Assembly (NCBI GenBank): GCA_903884945.1
Contig: CAISGR010000287.1
Span: forward strand, 1-35,768
Length of the DNA stretch: 35,768 nt
Origin: an uncultured bacterium
GTDB taxonomy: Bacteria > Pseudomonadota > Alphaproteobacteria > Sphingomonadales > Sphingomonadaceae
Reading direction: 5' to 3'
Shown here one piece after another: positions 8,451 to 18,561 of this stretch. The notes under the pieces were generated by a model. That model saw nothing but the letters and a program-made list of their open reading frames with translations. It was not told the DNA's origin and ran no database searches. The translations under genes and the position numbers were made by a program. The first letter of the stretch is position 1. Each line of letters opens with the position of its first letter.

Positions 8451-9727
8451 CAGGCGGGTTCGAGCCGATTGAGGCCACGCAGATAGGGCTGCAGCGCTTC
8501 GGGGATCGCTACCGAGCCGTCCTCCTGCTGGTAGTTTTCTAGCACCGCGACGAGCGTGCGCCCGACGGCGAGTCCGGAACCGTTGAGGGTGTGGACGAAG
8601 CGCGTGGCCTTCTCGCCTTCGGGCCGGTAGCGGGCATTCATGCGGCGCGCCTGAAAATCGGTGCAGGTCGAGCAACTGGAAATTTCGCGGTAGCGCCCCT
8701 GGCCGGGCAGCCAGACCTCGAGATCATAGGTCCGCGCGGCGGTGAAGCCCATGTCACCCGTGCACAGCTTCATGCGCCGGAAGGGCAGGCCGAGTGCGTT
8801 CAGGATCCCCTCGGCGCAAGCCGTCATCCGCTCATGCTCATCCTCGGATGCGTCGGGCGTGACGATCGAAACCATCTCGACCTTTTCGAACTGGTGCTGA
8901 CGGATGAAGCCCCGCGTATCGCGCCCGGCGGCGCCCGCCTCGGAGCGGAAGCAGGCGGTGAGGGCGGCAAAGCGCAAGGGCAGTTCGGCTTCGCTCAGGA
9001 TCTTCTCGCGTACGATATTGGTGAGCGACACCTCGGCGGTGGGGATCAGCCAACGGCCGTCCGTCGTGCGGAACATATCCTCGGCCGCTTTGGGCAACTG
9101 GCCGGTGCCGAACACGATCTCATCCTTGACGAGCAGCGGCGGTACGACCTGTTCATAGCCATGCCCGTCACACAGCGTATCGAGCATGAATTGGCCGAGT
9201 GCGCGGTGGAGTCGGGCGGCGGCGCCGCGCACCAGCGTGAAGCGTGCGCCGGCGAGTTCCACGCCGGTTTCGAAGTCCAGCCCCAGCGCCGGGCCGATCA
9301 CGTCATGCTCTTTCGGGGGAAAGGCGAAGGCGCGGGGGGTGCCGTGCGCAGCGACCAGCGCGTTGTCGTCCTCGTCTGTGCCGTTCGGGACGTCGTCGAG
9401 GGGCAGGTTCGGGATGATGGCGAGTTGACCGTTCAACGCCTCGCCGACCGCTTTTTCCTCGGCTTCGACGGCAGGTAGTCGCTCCTTGAGCGCCGCGACC
9501 TCGGCCATCAGCTTGGCGGCTGTGGCCTCGTCCTTCGACGCCTTGGCTGCGCCGATCGCCTTCGAGGCTTCGTTGCGCCTTGCCTGGCCGGCCTGGGCTT
9601 CGGTGATGAGGGCGCGGCGGCGCTCGTCGAGTGCGACGAGGGCGTCCGCGACGGGGGCGACTCCGCGGCGGGCCAGAGCTGCGTCAAAGGCCGCGGGATT
9701 GTCGCGAATGGAGCGAATATCGTGCAT
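8450..9727 (-). CDS. serS: Seryl-tRNA synthetase
   Basis: This class II synthetase has 425 residues. The N-terminal tRNA-binding coiled coil is recognisable (MHDIRSIRDNPAAFDAALAR, then an Ala/Glu/Lys-rich helical hairpin). Motif 2 is FRSEAGAAGRDTRGFIRQHQ, the serine-site segment is EISSCSTCTDFQARR, and motif 3 is LNGSGLAVGRTLVAVLENY. ATG 9727 matches the family start; an extension to 9763 is not needed. The last base of the stop codon is the first base of the surE start. The gene is divergent from the host-attachment-family gene at 9822. Confidence 0.98.
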   Translation of the reverse strand: MHDIRSIRDNPAAFDAALARRGVAPVADALVALDERRRALITEAQAGQARRNEASKAIGAAKASKDEATAAKLMAEVAALKERLPAVEAEEKAVGEALNGQLAIIPNLPLDDVPNGTDEDDNALVAAHGTPRAFAFPPKEHDVIGPALGLDFETGVELAGARFTLVRGAAARLHRALGQFMLDTLCDGHGYEQVVPPLLVKDEIVFGTGQLPKAAEDMFRTTDGRWLIPTAEVSLTNIVREKILSEAELPLRFAALTACFRSEAGAAGRDTRGFIRQHQFEKVEMVSIVTPDASEDEHERMTACAEGILNALGLPFRRMKLCTGDMGFTAARTYDLEVWLPGQGRYREISSCSTCTDFQARRMNARYRPEGEKATRFVHTLNGSGLAVGRTLVAVLENYQQEDGSVAIPEALQPYLRGLNRLEPA

Positions 9728-9821
9728 GATGGCGGCTATGGCGGCGGCTCGGCGCGTGTGCAACCCGTGCTACTGCCTGCGCGTTGTTCCTGTTCGCCGT
9801 CATTTCAGAGAGGACCGTTCG

Positions 9822-10262
9822 ATGCAGCTTCCCCATAATGCCGCGGTACTTGTCGCCGATGGTCGCAAGTTGTTGTTCCTTCGCAACGAGGGCGACGATA
9901 CCCATCCCAACCTGACGGTGGAGCATGCCGAGGAACAGGCCAATCCAAAGGATAGCGACCAGAAGAGCGATGCGCCCGGCGTATCCTATTCAAGCTTCGG
10001 CAGCGGACGAAACACGATGGAGGAAGTCGACTTCCACCAGCTGGAAGAAGACCGATTCGCGGCAGACGCGGCAAAGTTGCTGGAACGGCGTGCGCTGGCC
10101 GGGGATTTCGACTCGCTGATCGTGATCGCGCCGCCGCACACCCTGGGCGAATTGCGCAAGCATTATCATGCCGCCGTAAGCGCTTTGCTCAAGGGCGAAC
10201 TGGCCAAGGACCTGACGAAACATACGGTCGCCGACATCGAGGCTGCGATCAAGGCCGCCTGA
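9822..10262 (+). CDS. Host-attachment family protein (Host_attach / baeRF-like)
   Basis: This is a 146-residue soluble protein beginning MQLPHNAAVLVADGRKLLFL. It resembles the 'protein required for attachment to host cells' family (Host_attach, PF10116), whose fold is related to archaeal eRF1 domains. Typical features are the N-terminal strand with VADGRKLLFLRN, the central DFHQLEEDRFAADAAKLLER and the C-terminal IVIAPPHTLGELRKHYH. The name comes from an Agrobacterium phenotype and the biochemical role is not settled. GAGAGGA lies 7 bases upstream of the ATG. The gene ends in a hairpin shared with the convergent gene downstream. Confidence 0.85.
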   Translation: MQLPHNAAVLVADGRKLLFLRNEGDDTHPNLTVEHAEEQANPKDSDQKSDAPGVSYSSFGSGRNTMEEVDFHQLEEDRFAADAAKLLERRALAGDFDSLIVIAPPHTLGELRKHYHAAVSALLKGELAKDLTKHTVADIEAAIKAA

Positions 10263-10290
10263 GCCGGCAGCCCGCAGTCGCTCAGGCGGC
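10254..10290. terminator. Bidirectional hairpin shared by two convergent stop codons
   Basis: An 11-base inverted repeat (10254-10264 with 10280-10290, 15-base loop) has arms GCCGCCTGAGC and its complement. Both flanking genes end Ala-Ala-stop encoded by GCCGCCTGA, so each arm holds one stop codon. There is no U-tract, so intrinsic termination is uncertain. Confidence 0.5.
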
Positions 10291-11358
10291 GACCCGAGTC
10301 GTCTTCGCGAAGCGCTTGCGGGCGACCAGCGCCGCTGCGGCCGCGCCGAACAGCAGCACCATCGGCGGCGCAGGCACCGGTGCGGGCGGTCCGCCGCTCG
10401 ACCCTGTGCTGCCGCCGCTGCTGCCATGGCCGCCGCTCGTGCTCCAACCGCCGCTGGTGCTCCAGCCGCTGCTCGTGCTCCAGCCATGGCTGCTCGAGCC
10501 GTAGGAGGAACTGGAGGTACTGGTGCTCGATCCGTTCGAGGAACTCGATGTGCTGCTTCCGTTGGAAGAGCTCGAAGTGCTCGAAGAGGTCGAGGAAGAA
10601 ACGCCGCTAGAGGTGCTCGACGAGGACGACACTCCGCTGGAGGTGCTGGAAGACGTCGACGAGGATACACCGCTCGACGTGCTCGAGGAGACGCCACTGG
10701 ATGTGCTCGACGACGAGCCGCCGGTCGAGGAGGTGCTGGTGCTGGAAACGCCGCCGGTGCTGGTCGAGGAGCCGCCGCTGCCGCCGCTGGAGGTGCTGGT
10801 CGACGAGCCGCCCGTCGAAGAGCCGCCCGTCGAGGAGGTGCTCGAAACACTGCCGCTGGAGGTGGAAGAGCCGCCGGTCGAGGTAGAGCCACCGCTGGTG
10901 CTGGTGGAACCGCCGCTGGTGCTCGACGTCGATGAAATAATGATGCCGCTGCTGCCGCCGCCCGAGCTGCCGCCGCCGAAGAATCCGCCGGCGAAGAAGC
11001 CGCCGCCGATAAATCCGCCACCGCCGCCGACGACTGCCGCCCCGCCGCCGCCACCGCCCGATACCAGCGGCATTTCGCCGCTCGAACCGGCGAAGCTGGG
11101 AGGCAGGGGAATAGGGGCGCCCTGACTCGTGACCGTCACCACCGCAGGCGGGCAGGTCGCCCGGGTTTGTGTCACGACTCGACGGACACGGCTCACCGGC
11201 CGGGTAACCGTCGTACGGCGCACGACCCGCTTGGTGGCCTTCTGCGCGTAGACGTGGCGAGACTGGGCTACTTCGGCGACATGCACCGCGCCGCCGCCCA
11301 CCAGGGCGCCGCCACATGTGCAGGCACAAAGTTTTGCCAAGGCCATCCGCACCGACAT
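10282..11358 (-). CDS. Ser/Gly/Thr-rich exported protein with PEP-CTERM-like tail
   Basis: The 358-residue protein has a short, weak N-terminal hydrophobic segment, a basic stretch (KRVVRRTTVTRPVSRVRR), glycine-rich blocks (GGGGGGAAVVGGGGGF) and a roughly 200-residue region almost entirely Ser, Thr and Gly. The C-terminus has PAPVPAPP, a hydrophobic helix (MVLLFGAAAAALVA) and the basic end RKRFAKTTRVAA. That tripartite tail is the architecture of PEP-CTERM exosortase signals, in a PAPP variant. No exosortase is in the window. GAAAGAG lies 7 bases before the ATG at 11358; Met5 is an alternative start. Composition resembles surface or O-glycosylated low-complexity proteins. The function is unknown. 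Confidence 0.75.
   Translation of the reverse strand: MSVRMALAKLCACTCGGALVGGGAVHVAEVAQSRHVYAQKATKRVVRRTTVTRPVSRVRRVVTQTRATCPPAVVTVTSQGAPIPLPPSFAGSSGEMPLVSGGGGGGAAVVGGGGGFIGGGFFAGGFFGGGSSGGGSSGIIISSTSSTSGGSTSTSGGSTSTGGSSTSSGSVSSTSSTGGSSTGGSSTSTSSGGSGGSSTSTGGVSSTSTSSTGGSSSSTSSGVSSSTSSGVSSSTSSSTSSGVSSSSSTSSGVSSSTSSSTSSSSNGSSTSSSSNGSSTSTSSSSYGSSSHGWSTSSGWSTSGGWSTSGGHGSSGGSTGSSGGPPAPVPAPPMVLLFGAAAAALVARKRFAKTTRVAA
10430..10960 (-). repeat. Low-complexity Ser/Thr/Gly codon repeat tract
   Basis: On the plus strand the tract is built of irregular iterations of short words such as GAGGTGCTGG, GACGAGCCGCC and CCGCTGGTGCT, which encode Ser-Thr-Ser-Ser and Gly-Gly-Ser units of the minus-strand protein. 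The repeats also keep other frames open on both strands; those frames are by-products. The tract is a candidate for length variation between strains. Confidence 0.8.
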
Positions 11359-11794
11359 GATGTCACTCTTTCGTTATCGATACCAAGACGAAGCACCGAT
11401 CCGGTTCATCACGGCATCCGATTGCCGCTATTCAGCAAAGTGCCGAACAAAGAATTAAGTTCAAGCGCGTTAACCAATCTTCGGGGGAACTTTCGTCGTG
11501 TTGCGGAGGGTGTAGAGTGATTTCCATGGTTAACGTGCCGACTTGATACGGAATCGTGGTTAAGAGCCGGCGGTCGATACCAGGCAAAGTTAACATTTGG
11601 TCACCGGCACGCCGAATCGCGGCGGCAATTCACGAAAGTGCAATGTGCCGTACGTTAAGGGCTTTCATCGGGCATGGGGGCGGTTTAGGCGCAGCCTTGC
11701 TTGTGATGCCCGGGCGGCATGGCTATAGGCCGCGTTCGGGATAGGACGGCGGCTTGAGGTGCATCCGCACTGAGCAGCCGGCGGGAGAGTGGGG
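11359..11794. other. 436-bp intergenic region upstream of dksA
   Basis: No gene is evident. The region is richer in A/T than its surroundings and carries GTTAAC at 11469-11474, 11529-11534 and 11589-11594, exactly 60 bases apart, plus GGTTAAG at 11558-11564. It must contain the start signals of dksA and of the Ser-rich gene on the other strand. Confidence 0.6.
11701..11729 (+). promoter_or_regulatory. Possible sigma70-type promoter of dksA
   Basis: TTGTGA (11701-11706) and TATAGG (11724-11729) are separated by 17 bases. They lie about 66 bases upstream of the dksA ATG, the right order, strand and spacing for a housekeeping promoter. Both hexamers are imperfect. Confidence 0.35.
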
Positions 11795-12259
11795 ATGGCG
11801 ACGGTCTTGAATCGATTGGACGAATCCGAAAAATTTACGCCGCCTCCGGGCGATGTGGGCGATGGCTATCGACCGAATGCCGATGAGCCGTTCATGAATC
11901 CGCGGCAACTCGCTTATTTCCGCGACAAGCTGCAGGCCTGGAAGGAAGCCATTCTGCGCGAGGCGCAGGGTACGCTTTCGCAACTTCAGGTCGATTCGCT
12001 ACGCGAGGCGGACCTTACCGATCGTGCGTCGAGCGAGACCGACTGGTCGATCGAGCTGCGCACGCGCGATCGCCAGCGCAAGCTGATCTCCAAGATAGAT
12101 GCAGCACTGCGGCGGATCGAGGAAGGCGAGTATGGCTATTGCGAGGTGACCGGCGAGCCGATCTCGCTCGCCCGACTTGAAGCCCGGCCGATCGCGACGA
12201 TGACCGTTGAGGCGCAGGAGCGCCATGAGCGCCATGAGAAAGTTTCGCGCGAAGACTGA
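11795..12259 (+). CDS. dksA: DksA/TraR-family RNA polymerase-binding regulator
   Basis: DksA binds the RNA polymerase secondary channel and works with ppGpp to adjust transcription in the stringent response. The 154-residue product has the N-terminal extension, a coiled-coil with the acidic tip region (QVDSLREADLTDRASSETD) and a C-terminal globular domain YGYCEVTGEPISLARLEARP. Of the four zinc cysteines of classical DksA only the first remains, with Thr or other residues at the rest, as is common in alphaproteobacterial DksA. ATG 11795 is preferred over GTG 11789 because GGGAGAG sits about 5 bases upstream. Confidence 0.93.
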   Translation: MATVLNRLDESEKFTPPPGDVGDGYRPNADEPFMNPRQLAYFRDKLQAWKEAILREAQGTLSQLQVDSLREADLTDRASSETDWSIELRTRDRQRKLISKIDAALRRIEEGEYGYCEVTGEPISLARLEARPIATMTVEAQERHERHEKVSRED

Positions 12260-12336
12260 CCCTCGGGCAGTCCTTAAGCGATTCCTTACTCTTGGTGGGC
12301 TATGCGACTTCGAACGGAGGTCGCTCGAGCGTCACG

Positions 12337-12714
12337 ATGGACCAATTTTCTCAAGATCCCTTCAACGGTGCCGCTGGCGAAGACGGCGCACACAACCGGA
12401 ATGAGTCGCGTGACAGCCTCTTCCTGATGGCGGACATGCGCGTTCCGGGCTCAGTCGACGTCCAGCAGGTAAGGGTCCGCAATCTCTCCGCGGGTGGCCT
12501 CATGGCAGAATTCCCGAGCGGGCTCGATCAGGGGCTGGTCGTGGAATTCGACGTGCGCGGTATCGGCTGGGTGCCTGGAAAGGTGGCATGGTCCGCTGCG
12601 GGCCGAATCGGGGTCGCATTCGATCGGCAGATCGATCCGATGCTGGCGCGGAAGCCAGTCGGTCATGGCACGAAAACACCGGTCTTCGTCAAACCCGTGT
12701 TTCCGCGTCGCTGA
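12337..12714 (+). CDS. Single-domain PilZ protein
   Basis: This is a roughly 125-residue PilZ-like protein. The barrel signature NLSAGGLMAEFPSGLDQG is followed by VVEFDVRGIGWVPGKVAW and GRIGVAFDRQIDP, the same pattern as the PilZ protein at 4861. No clean RxxxR motif is visible in front of the barrel, so c-di-GMP binding is doubtful. The start is uncertain: ATG 12337 gives a compact protein, but the nearest GGAGG is 16-17 bases away; TTG 12292 and GTG 12295 are in-frame alternatives. It follows dksA by 77 bases. Confidence 0.72.
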   Translation: MDQFSQDPFNGAAGEDGAHNRNESRDSLFLMADMRVPGSVDVQQVRVRNLSAGGLMAEFPSGLDQGLVVEFDVRGIGWVPGKVAWSAAGRIGVAFDRQIDPMLARKPVGHGTKTPVFVKPVFPRR

Positions 12715-12754
12715 CCCCGCGCGGGGTGGACCGCACGGGGTTCGCGGGTGCTCC

Positions 12755-12910
12755 TTAGAGCTCGGTCATTTCCTCTTTGAGGCGCAATTTCTGTTTCTTG
12801 AGCGCTGCCAGGGTCGCAAAATCGGGTAGTGGTCGCTGCGACTCTGCGCTGATCTTGCGATCGAGCACTGCATGCTTGGCTTCAAGGGCCGAAAAATGCG
12901 CGGTCTGCAT
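12755..12910 (-). CDS. DUF465 / YdcH-family small protein
   Basis: This is a 51-residue charged helical protein, MQTAHFSALEAKHAVLDRKI, ending AALKKQKLRLKEEMTEL, the characteristic DUF465 C-terminus. The family has no settled function. ATG 12910 is chosen because GGAGGAG lies 7 bases upstream; an in-frame extension to 12943 lacks such a site. It is divergent from a second DUF465 gene at 13086, so the two may be paralogues sharing a control region of 175 bases. Confidence 0.8.
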   Translation of the reverse strand: MQTAHFSALEAKHAVLDRKISAESQRPLPDFATLAALKKQKLRLKEEMTEL

Positions 12911-13085
12911 GGAAGAACTCCTCCTACATTGCTTGGCGGGCATAGGAGTAGAACATGCTTGTCGTTAATTGTCTTCCCCCATTTTCGTCATAATCGACGT
13001 CCCGAACCGATTCGTGCGACGGCCTGTTTTTGCAGGTCGCGGCGGTCACGCAATTTGCTAAGGCGGACGCGTGAACGGGGACACG

Positions 13086-13283
13086 ATGGACGACTCACAG
13101 ATCGCCAAGCGACTAGAAGTGCTGCGTGTCGAGCATCGCGATCTCGATTCCGCGATCGCCGCGCTGGTCGAGGCGGGATCGACGGATCAGCTTCAACTCG
13201 CCCGGCTGAAAAAACGTAAACTGCGGCTTCGCGATGAAATCTCGATGCTCGAAGATCAGATGATCCCGGATATCATTGCCTGA
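13086..13283 (+). CDS. DUF465 / YdcH-family small protein
   Basis: This 65-residue helical protein begins MDDSQIAKRLEVLRVEHRDL and has the DUF465 core LARLKKRKLRLRDEISMLED. It is a likely paralogue of the divergent gene at 12755-12910. ATG 13086 follows GGGGA by about 5 bases; GTG 13071 is an alternative. In alphaproteobacteria DUF465 genes often sit next to rcdA, as here; rcdA starts 118 bases downstream. Confidence 0.82.
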   Translation: MDDSQIAKRLEVLRVEHRDLDSAIAALVEAGSTDQLQLARLKKRKLRLRDEISMLEDQMIPDIIA

Positions 13284-13401
13284 CCGGAGCCGATTCGGCC
13301 CTGAGCCGGATTGGGACGCCTGTGTCCTCCGGCGGGTGCACGCGGGCTATACCGTTAATGGCCGGTTTATGTCACCTATGCTCGCCAGACCCGGGGGAAC
13401 C

Positions 13402-13851
13402 ATGAGCGAACCGCGAATCCATCGCCGATTGATCGACACCCTGTATATCGATGCGATGGTGCTTGCCGACGAGGCACGCGGCTATTTCGACCAGGGGGGG
13501 CGGGTCGATCGCGAGTCGCTCGACCCGATGGCGCGGGTCTCCTTCTCGTGCGAATCGCTCAAAGTCACGACCCGGCTGATGCACGTCATCGCCTGGCTGC
13601 TGACGCAGCGCGCAGTCGATTGCGGCGAGATGGAGCCGCGCGAGGCGCTTGATCCGTCACGCCGGCTGGGCCCGGCGCCCCTCAGCGAGAAGGCGGCGGT
13701 GGAGGCGATGCCGATGACGGCGCAGGCGCTGATCGAGGCGAGCGCCGAACTTTATCGTCGTGTGGCGCGCCTCGACCAAGCGCAAGCGGCGAACGACGTC
13801 ACGGAAAGCCCGGTACATTCGATGTTCGACCGGCTGGCGATGGCGTTCTGA
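13402..13851 (+). CDS. rcdA: RcdA-like protein (DUF1465)
   Basis: The 149-residue helical protein MSEPRIHRRLIDTLYIDAMV matches the DUF1465/RcdA family. In Caulobacter RcdA is an adaptor that, with CpdR and PopA, delivers the cell-cycle regulator CtrA to ClpXP. Recognisable blocks are YIDAMVLADEARGYFD, SFSCESLKVTTRLMHVIAWL and the hydrophilic C-terminal tail. GGGGGA precedes ATG 13402 by 3-4 bases; the open frame extends to 13276, but that part overlaps the DUF465 stop and lacks homology. The sequence supports the family; the cell-cycle role is inferred from Caulobacter. Confidence 0.85.
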   Translation: MSEPRIHRRLIDTLYIDAMVLADEARGYFDQGGRVDRESLDPMARVSFSCESLKVTTRLMHVIAWLLTQRAVDCGEMEPREALDPSRRLGPAPLSEKAAVEAMPMTAQALIEASAELYRRVARLDQAQAANDVTESPVHSMFDRLAMAF

Positions 13852-13882
13852 GCTCTCGCTCCTCTTCCGGCCGAATGCGCTC

Positions 13883-14842
13883 CTAAAGAGCCAGCCGCTT
13901 GCGGGCAGCGAGATATTCGCGCTCGAGCCGATCGATGCGCGCCGCCACTGGCTCCACCTTGTCGATCACGCCGATGCCTTGGCCCGATCCCCAGATATCC
14001 TTCCAGGCCTTGGCCTTGCTACCGTTGCCGGTCCCGAAATTCATCGTCTTGAGGTCGCCCTCGGGCAGATTGTCCGGATCCATGCCGGCCGCTTCGATCG
14101 AACTGCGCAGATAATTGCCGTGCACGCCGGTGAAGAGGTTCGAATAGACGATGTCGGCTGCCTTCCCCGCGACAATGCCCTGCTTGTAGGCAGGCTCCGC
14201 ATTGGCCTCGTCGGTCGCGATGAAGGGCGAACCGATATAGGCGAGATCAGCCCCCATCGCCTGGGCGGCAAGCACGGCATCCCCGGTCGCGATCGAGCCG
14301 GAAAGAGCCAGCGGGCCCGAGAACCATTGCCTGATCTCCTGGACCAGCGCGAAGGGTGACAGGCGCCCGGCATGGCCGCCGGCCCCCGCGGCCACCGCGA
14401 TCAGCCCGTCGGCGCCCTTTTCGATCGCCTTCCGCGCGAAGCGATCGTCGATGATGTCATGCAGGGTGATGCCGCCCCAGCCATGGACTGCGTGGTTTAG
14501 ATCCTCGCGCGCGCCGAGCGAGGTGATAACGATCGGCACCTGCCATTTGGCGCAGGTCGCGAGGTCAGCCTCGAGCCGCTCGTTGGAGCGGTGGACGATC
14601 TGATTGACGGCGAAGGGGGCGGCGGGACGATCGGGATTGTCCCGATTATGTTGCGCCAGCTCCTCGGTGATGCGGTGCAGCCATTCATCGAGCAGCGTCT
14701 GGGGACGTGCGTTGAGTGCCGGAAAGGAGCCAACGATTCCTGCCTTGCACTGTGCGATCACGAGATCCGGGCCGGAGATGATGAACAGCGGTGATCCGAT
14801 GACGGGCAGCCGCAGGCGATCGAACAAGGGGGGAAGGCTCAT
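13883..14842 (-). CDS. Nitronate monooxygenase family protein (NPD-like)
   Basis: This roughly 319-residue FMN-dependent TIM-barrel protein begins MSLPPLFDRLRLPVIGSPLF. It shows GSPLFIISGPDLVIAQCKAG, the phosphate-binding and glycine-rich GADGLIAVAAGAGGHAG with the family's catalytic-region His, and LSGSIATGDAVLAAQAMGAD. Members oxidise alkyl nitronates such as propionate-3-nitronate; some are enoyl reductases, so the substrate is not certain. ATG 14842 is chosen, with an in-frame TTG at 14860 as alternative; neither has a good ribosome binding site. It is convergent with rcdA and divergent from the aminopeptidase gene. Confidence 0.88.
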   Translation of the reverse strand: MSLPPLFDRLRLPVIGSPLFIISGPDLVIAQCKAGIVGSFPALNARPQTLLDEWLHRITEELAQHNRDNPDRPAAPFAVNQIVHRSNERLEADLATCAKWQVPIVITSLGAREDLNHAVHGWGGITLHDIIDDRFARKAIEKGADGLIAVAAGAGGHAGRLSPFALVQEIRQWFSGPLALSGSIATGDAVLAAQAMGADLAYIGSPFIATDEANAEPAYKQGIVAGKAADIVYSNLFTGVHGNYLRSSIEAAGMDPDNLPEGDLKTMNFGTGNGSKAKAWKDIWGSGQGIGVIDKVEPVAARIDRLEREYLAARKRLAL

Positions 14843-14956
14843 ATGCGTTTCATAGCGCAACCGATATGGCTGTCCAGCGCTGGCGATTTGCCACGGCGCG
14901 CGAATGCCCTATGGGGCTAACACACCAAGATACAATATATCGGAGTCGTCCCCTTC

Positions 14957-17545
<2,589 letters not shown>

Positions 17546-17570
17546 ACCGGCCCGCTCCGTTCCCGGGTTG

Positions 17571-17595
17571 GCCCGCAGGCTCTTGTCCTGCGGGC
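17571..17595. terminator. Hairpin between convergent genes
   Basis: A perfect 9-base stem (GCCCGCAGG, 17571-17579, with 17587-17595) has a 7-base loop and lies between the stop codons of the aminopeptidase and the gamma-carbonic-anhydrase-like gene. No T-run follows on either strand. Confidence 0.5.
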
Positions 17596-17623
17596 GGCTT
17601 GCCGGCAAAATTGTCCGGCGGCG

Positions 17624-18148
17624 TCAGCCGACCCTGGTCAGGCCGGCCGCATAGGCCTTGCTCTTTTCGACATAGTGCTGCGCCGATGCCTTGAGCATCG
17701 CTGCGGACTTCTCGTCCAGGGTACGCACCGCGCGGGCTGGGCTGCCGACGATCAGGCTGTTGGGCTCGAAGCTTTTCCCCTCGGTGATGAGCGCGCCGGC
17801 GCCGACGATGCAGCCCGCGCCGATCACGGCGCGATTGAGCACGGTGGCGCCCATGCCGATCAGGACGTTGTCGCCGATGGTGCAGCCATGGAGCACGGCA
17901 TGATGACCGATGGTGCAATCCGCGCCGATCGTCAGCGGCGCTCCGGGATCGGAGTGAAGCATTGCGCTTTCCTGGATATTGCTGCGTGTGCCCACGATGA
18001 TCGGGGTGTTGTCGGCCCGGATCACCGCACCGAACCAGACACTGGCCTCGTTGCCCAGATGCGCATCGCCGATCACGTCGGCGCTGGGTGCGACCCAGAC
18101 ATCCGTACCGATGACGGGCTGTTTTCCCTCAATGGCGTAAAGCGGCAT
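17624..18148 (-). CDS. Gamma-carbonic anhydrase-like hexapeptide protein
   Basis: The 174-residue left-handed beta-helix protein belongs to the YrdA/PaaY/gamma-CA-like group. Hexapeptide repeats run through most of the chain (VIGDAHLGNEASVWFGAVIR, then TIGADCTIGHHAVLHGCTIG and NVLIGMGATVLNRAVIGAG). Candidate zinc ligands are the His of AMLHSD and the histidines in GHHAVLHG. The tail is helical. GAGGAGGG lies about 6 bases before ATG 18148. Many relatives lack proven anhydrase activity, so the catalytic role is an inference. Confidence 0.9.
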   Translation of the reverse strand: MPLYAIEGKQPVIGTDVWVAPSADVIGDAHLGNEASVWFGAVIRADNTPIIVGTRSNIQESAMLHSDPGAPLTIGADCTIGHHAVLHGCTIGDNVLIGMGATVLNRAVIGAGCIVGAGALITEGKSFEPNSLIVGSPARAVRTLDEKSAAMLKASAQHYVEKSKAYAAGLTRVG

Positions 18149-18206
18149 GCGTGTCCCTCCTCGTTCGTCCGGGCTTAGCCCGCGTTGAAGCCATGGGGAA
18201 AGGGGG

Positions 18207-18555
18207 ATGTCCCCAACGCACTTTGCCGAGGTGGTGCTGACCGCGGAGCAGGACCATCAAGAGATGATGGATTAATCCGGTATCCGCGCGCTTCGACTGG
18301 GCCTCAGCCATGCACCGAAGGTGAACCGGTCGGTTGTGCGCGCCGACCGGAAATATATCGCCGGCATGTGCATGGTGCGCGTCAGCTCATCGGCCATGTC
18401 GACAATTCCCCGTTCCCGGCGATCCAGGTGGATCTCCGGACCACCTTGCTGTCCAGCATGCCGGTGGCCATACCGACGCGCGCCGAACAGAAATATCCTA
18501 TCGATTGGGCAAGCCGGCAGATCGGGTGGGTATCGCCCCGATCGGCCCGGTGGTC
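18207..18555 (+). pseudogene. Decayed fragment resembling a CE15-type / alpha-beta hydrolase esterase
   Basis: No intact gene lies between 18149 and 18561, but coding-like fragments with G/C-rich third positions do. From ATG 18207 the frame reads MSPTHFAEVVLTAEQDHQEM to a TAA at 18273, then continues in the same frame as GIRALRLGLSHAP, then shifts near 18385 to LIGHVDNSPFPAIQVDLRTT and on to EQKYPIDWASRQIGW, with a further shift near 18535. From memory, the QDHQ.MM...GIRALR start and the GHVDN..PAI.VD block resemble the N-terminal part of glucuronoyl-esterase-like (CE15) hydrolases, minus internal segments and the catalytic domain. The assignment is tentative; the decayed state is clearer than the family. 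Confidence 0.4.
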
Positions 18556-18561
18556 AGGCGC

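Noticed and set aside
10430..10960. Repeat tract as a CRISPR array or satellite
   Set aside because: Units are irregular, mostly in multiples of three, and fit codons of one protein. There are no spacers.
10523..11125. Plus-strand 200-codon frame rich in Glu, Pro, Val and Leu
   Set aside because: It is the complement of the Ser/Thr/Gly repeat tract and lacks a plausible start region; the minus-strand protein has a ribosome binding site and sorting tail.
11469..11594. CtrA binding sites upstream of dksA
   Set aside because: TTAA words are present, but no pair has the 7-base spacing of the CtrA consensus.
12715..12726. CCCCGCGCGGGG palindrome as a terminator
   Set aside because: It has no loop and no T-run; a GC-rich palindrome this short is expected by chance here.
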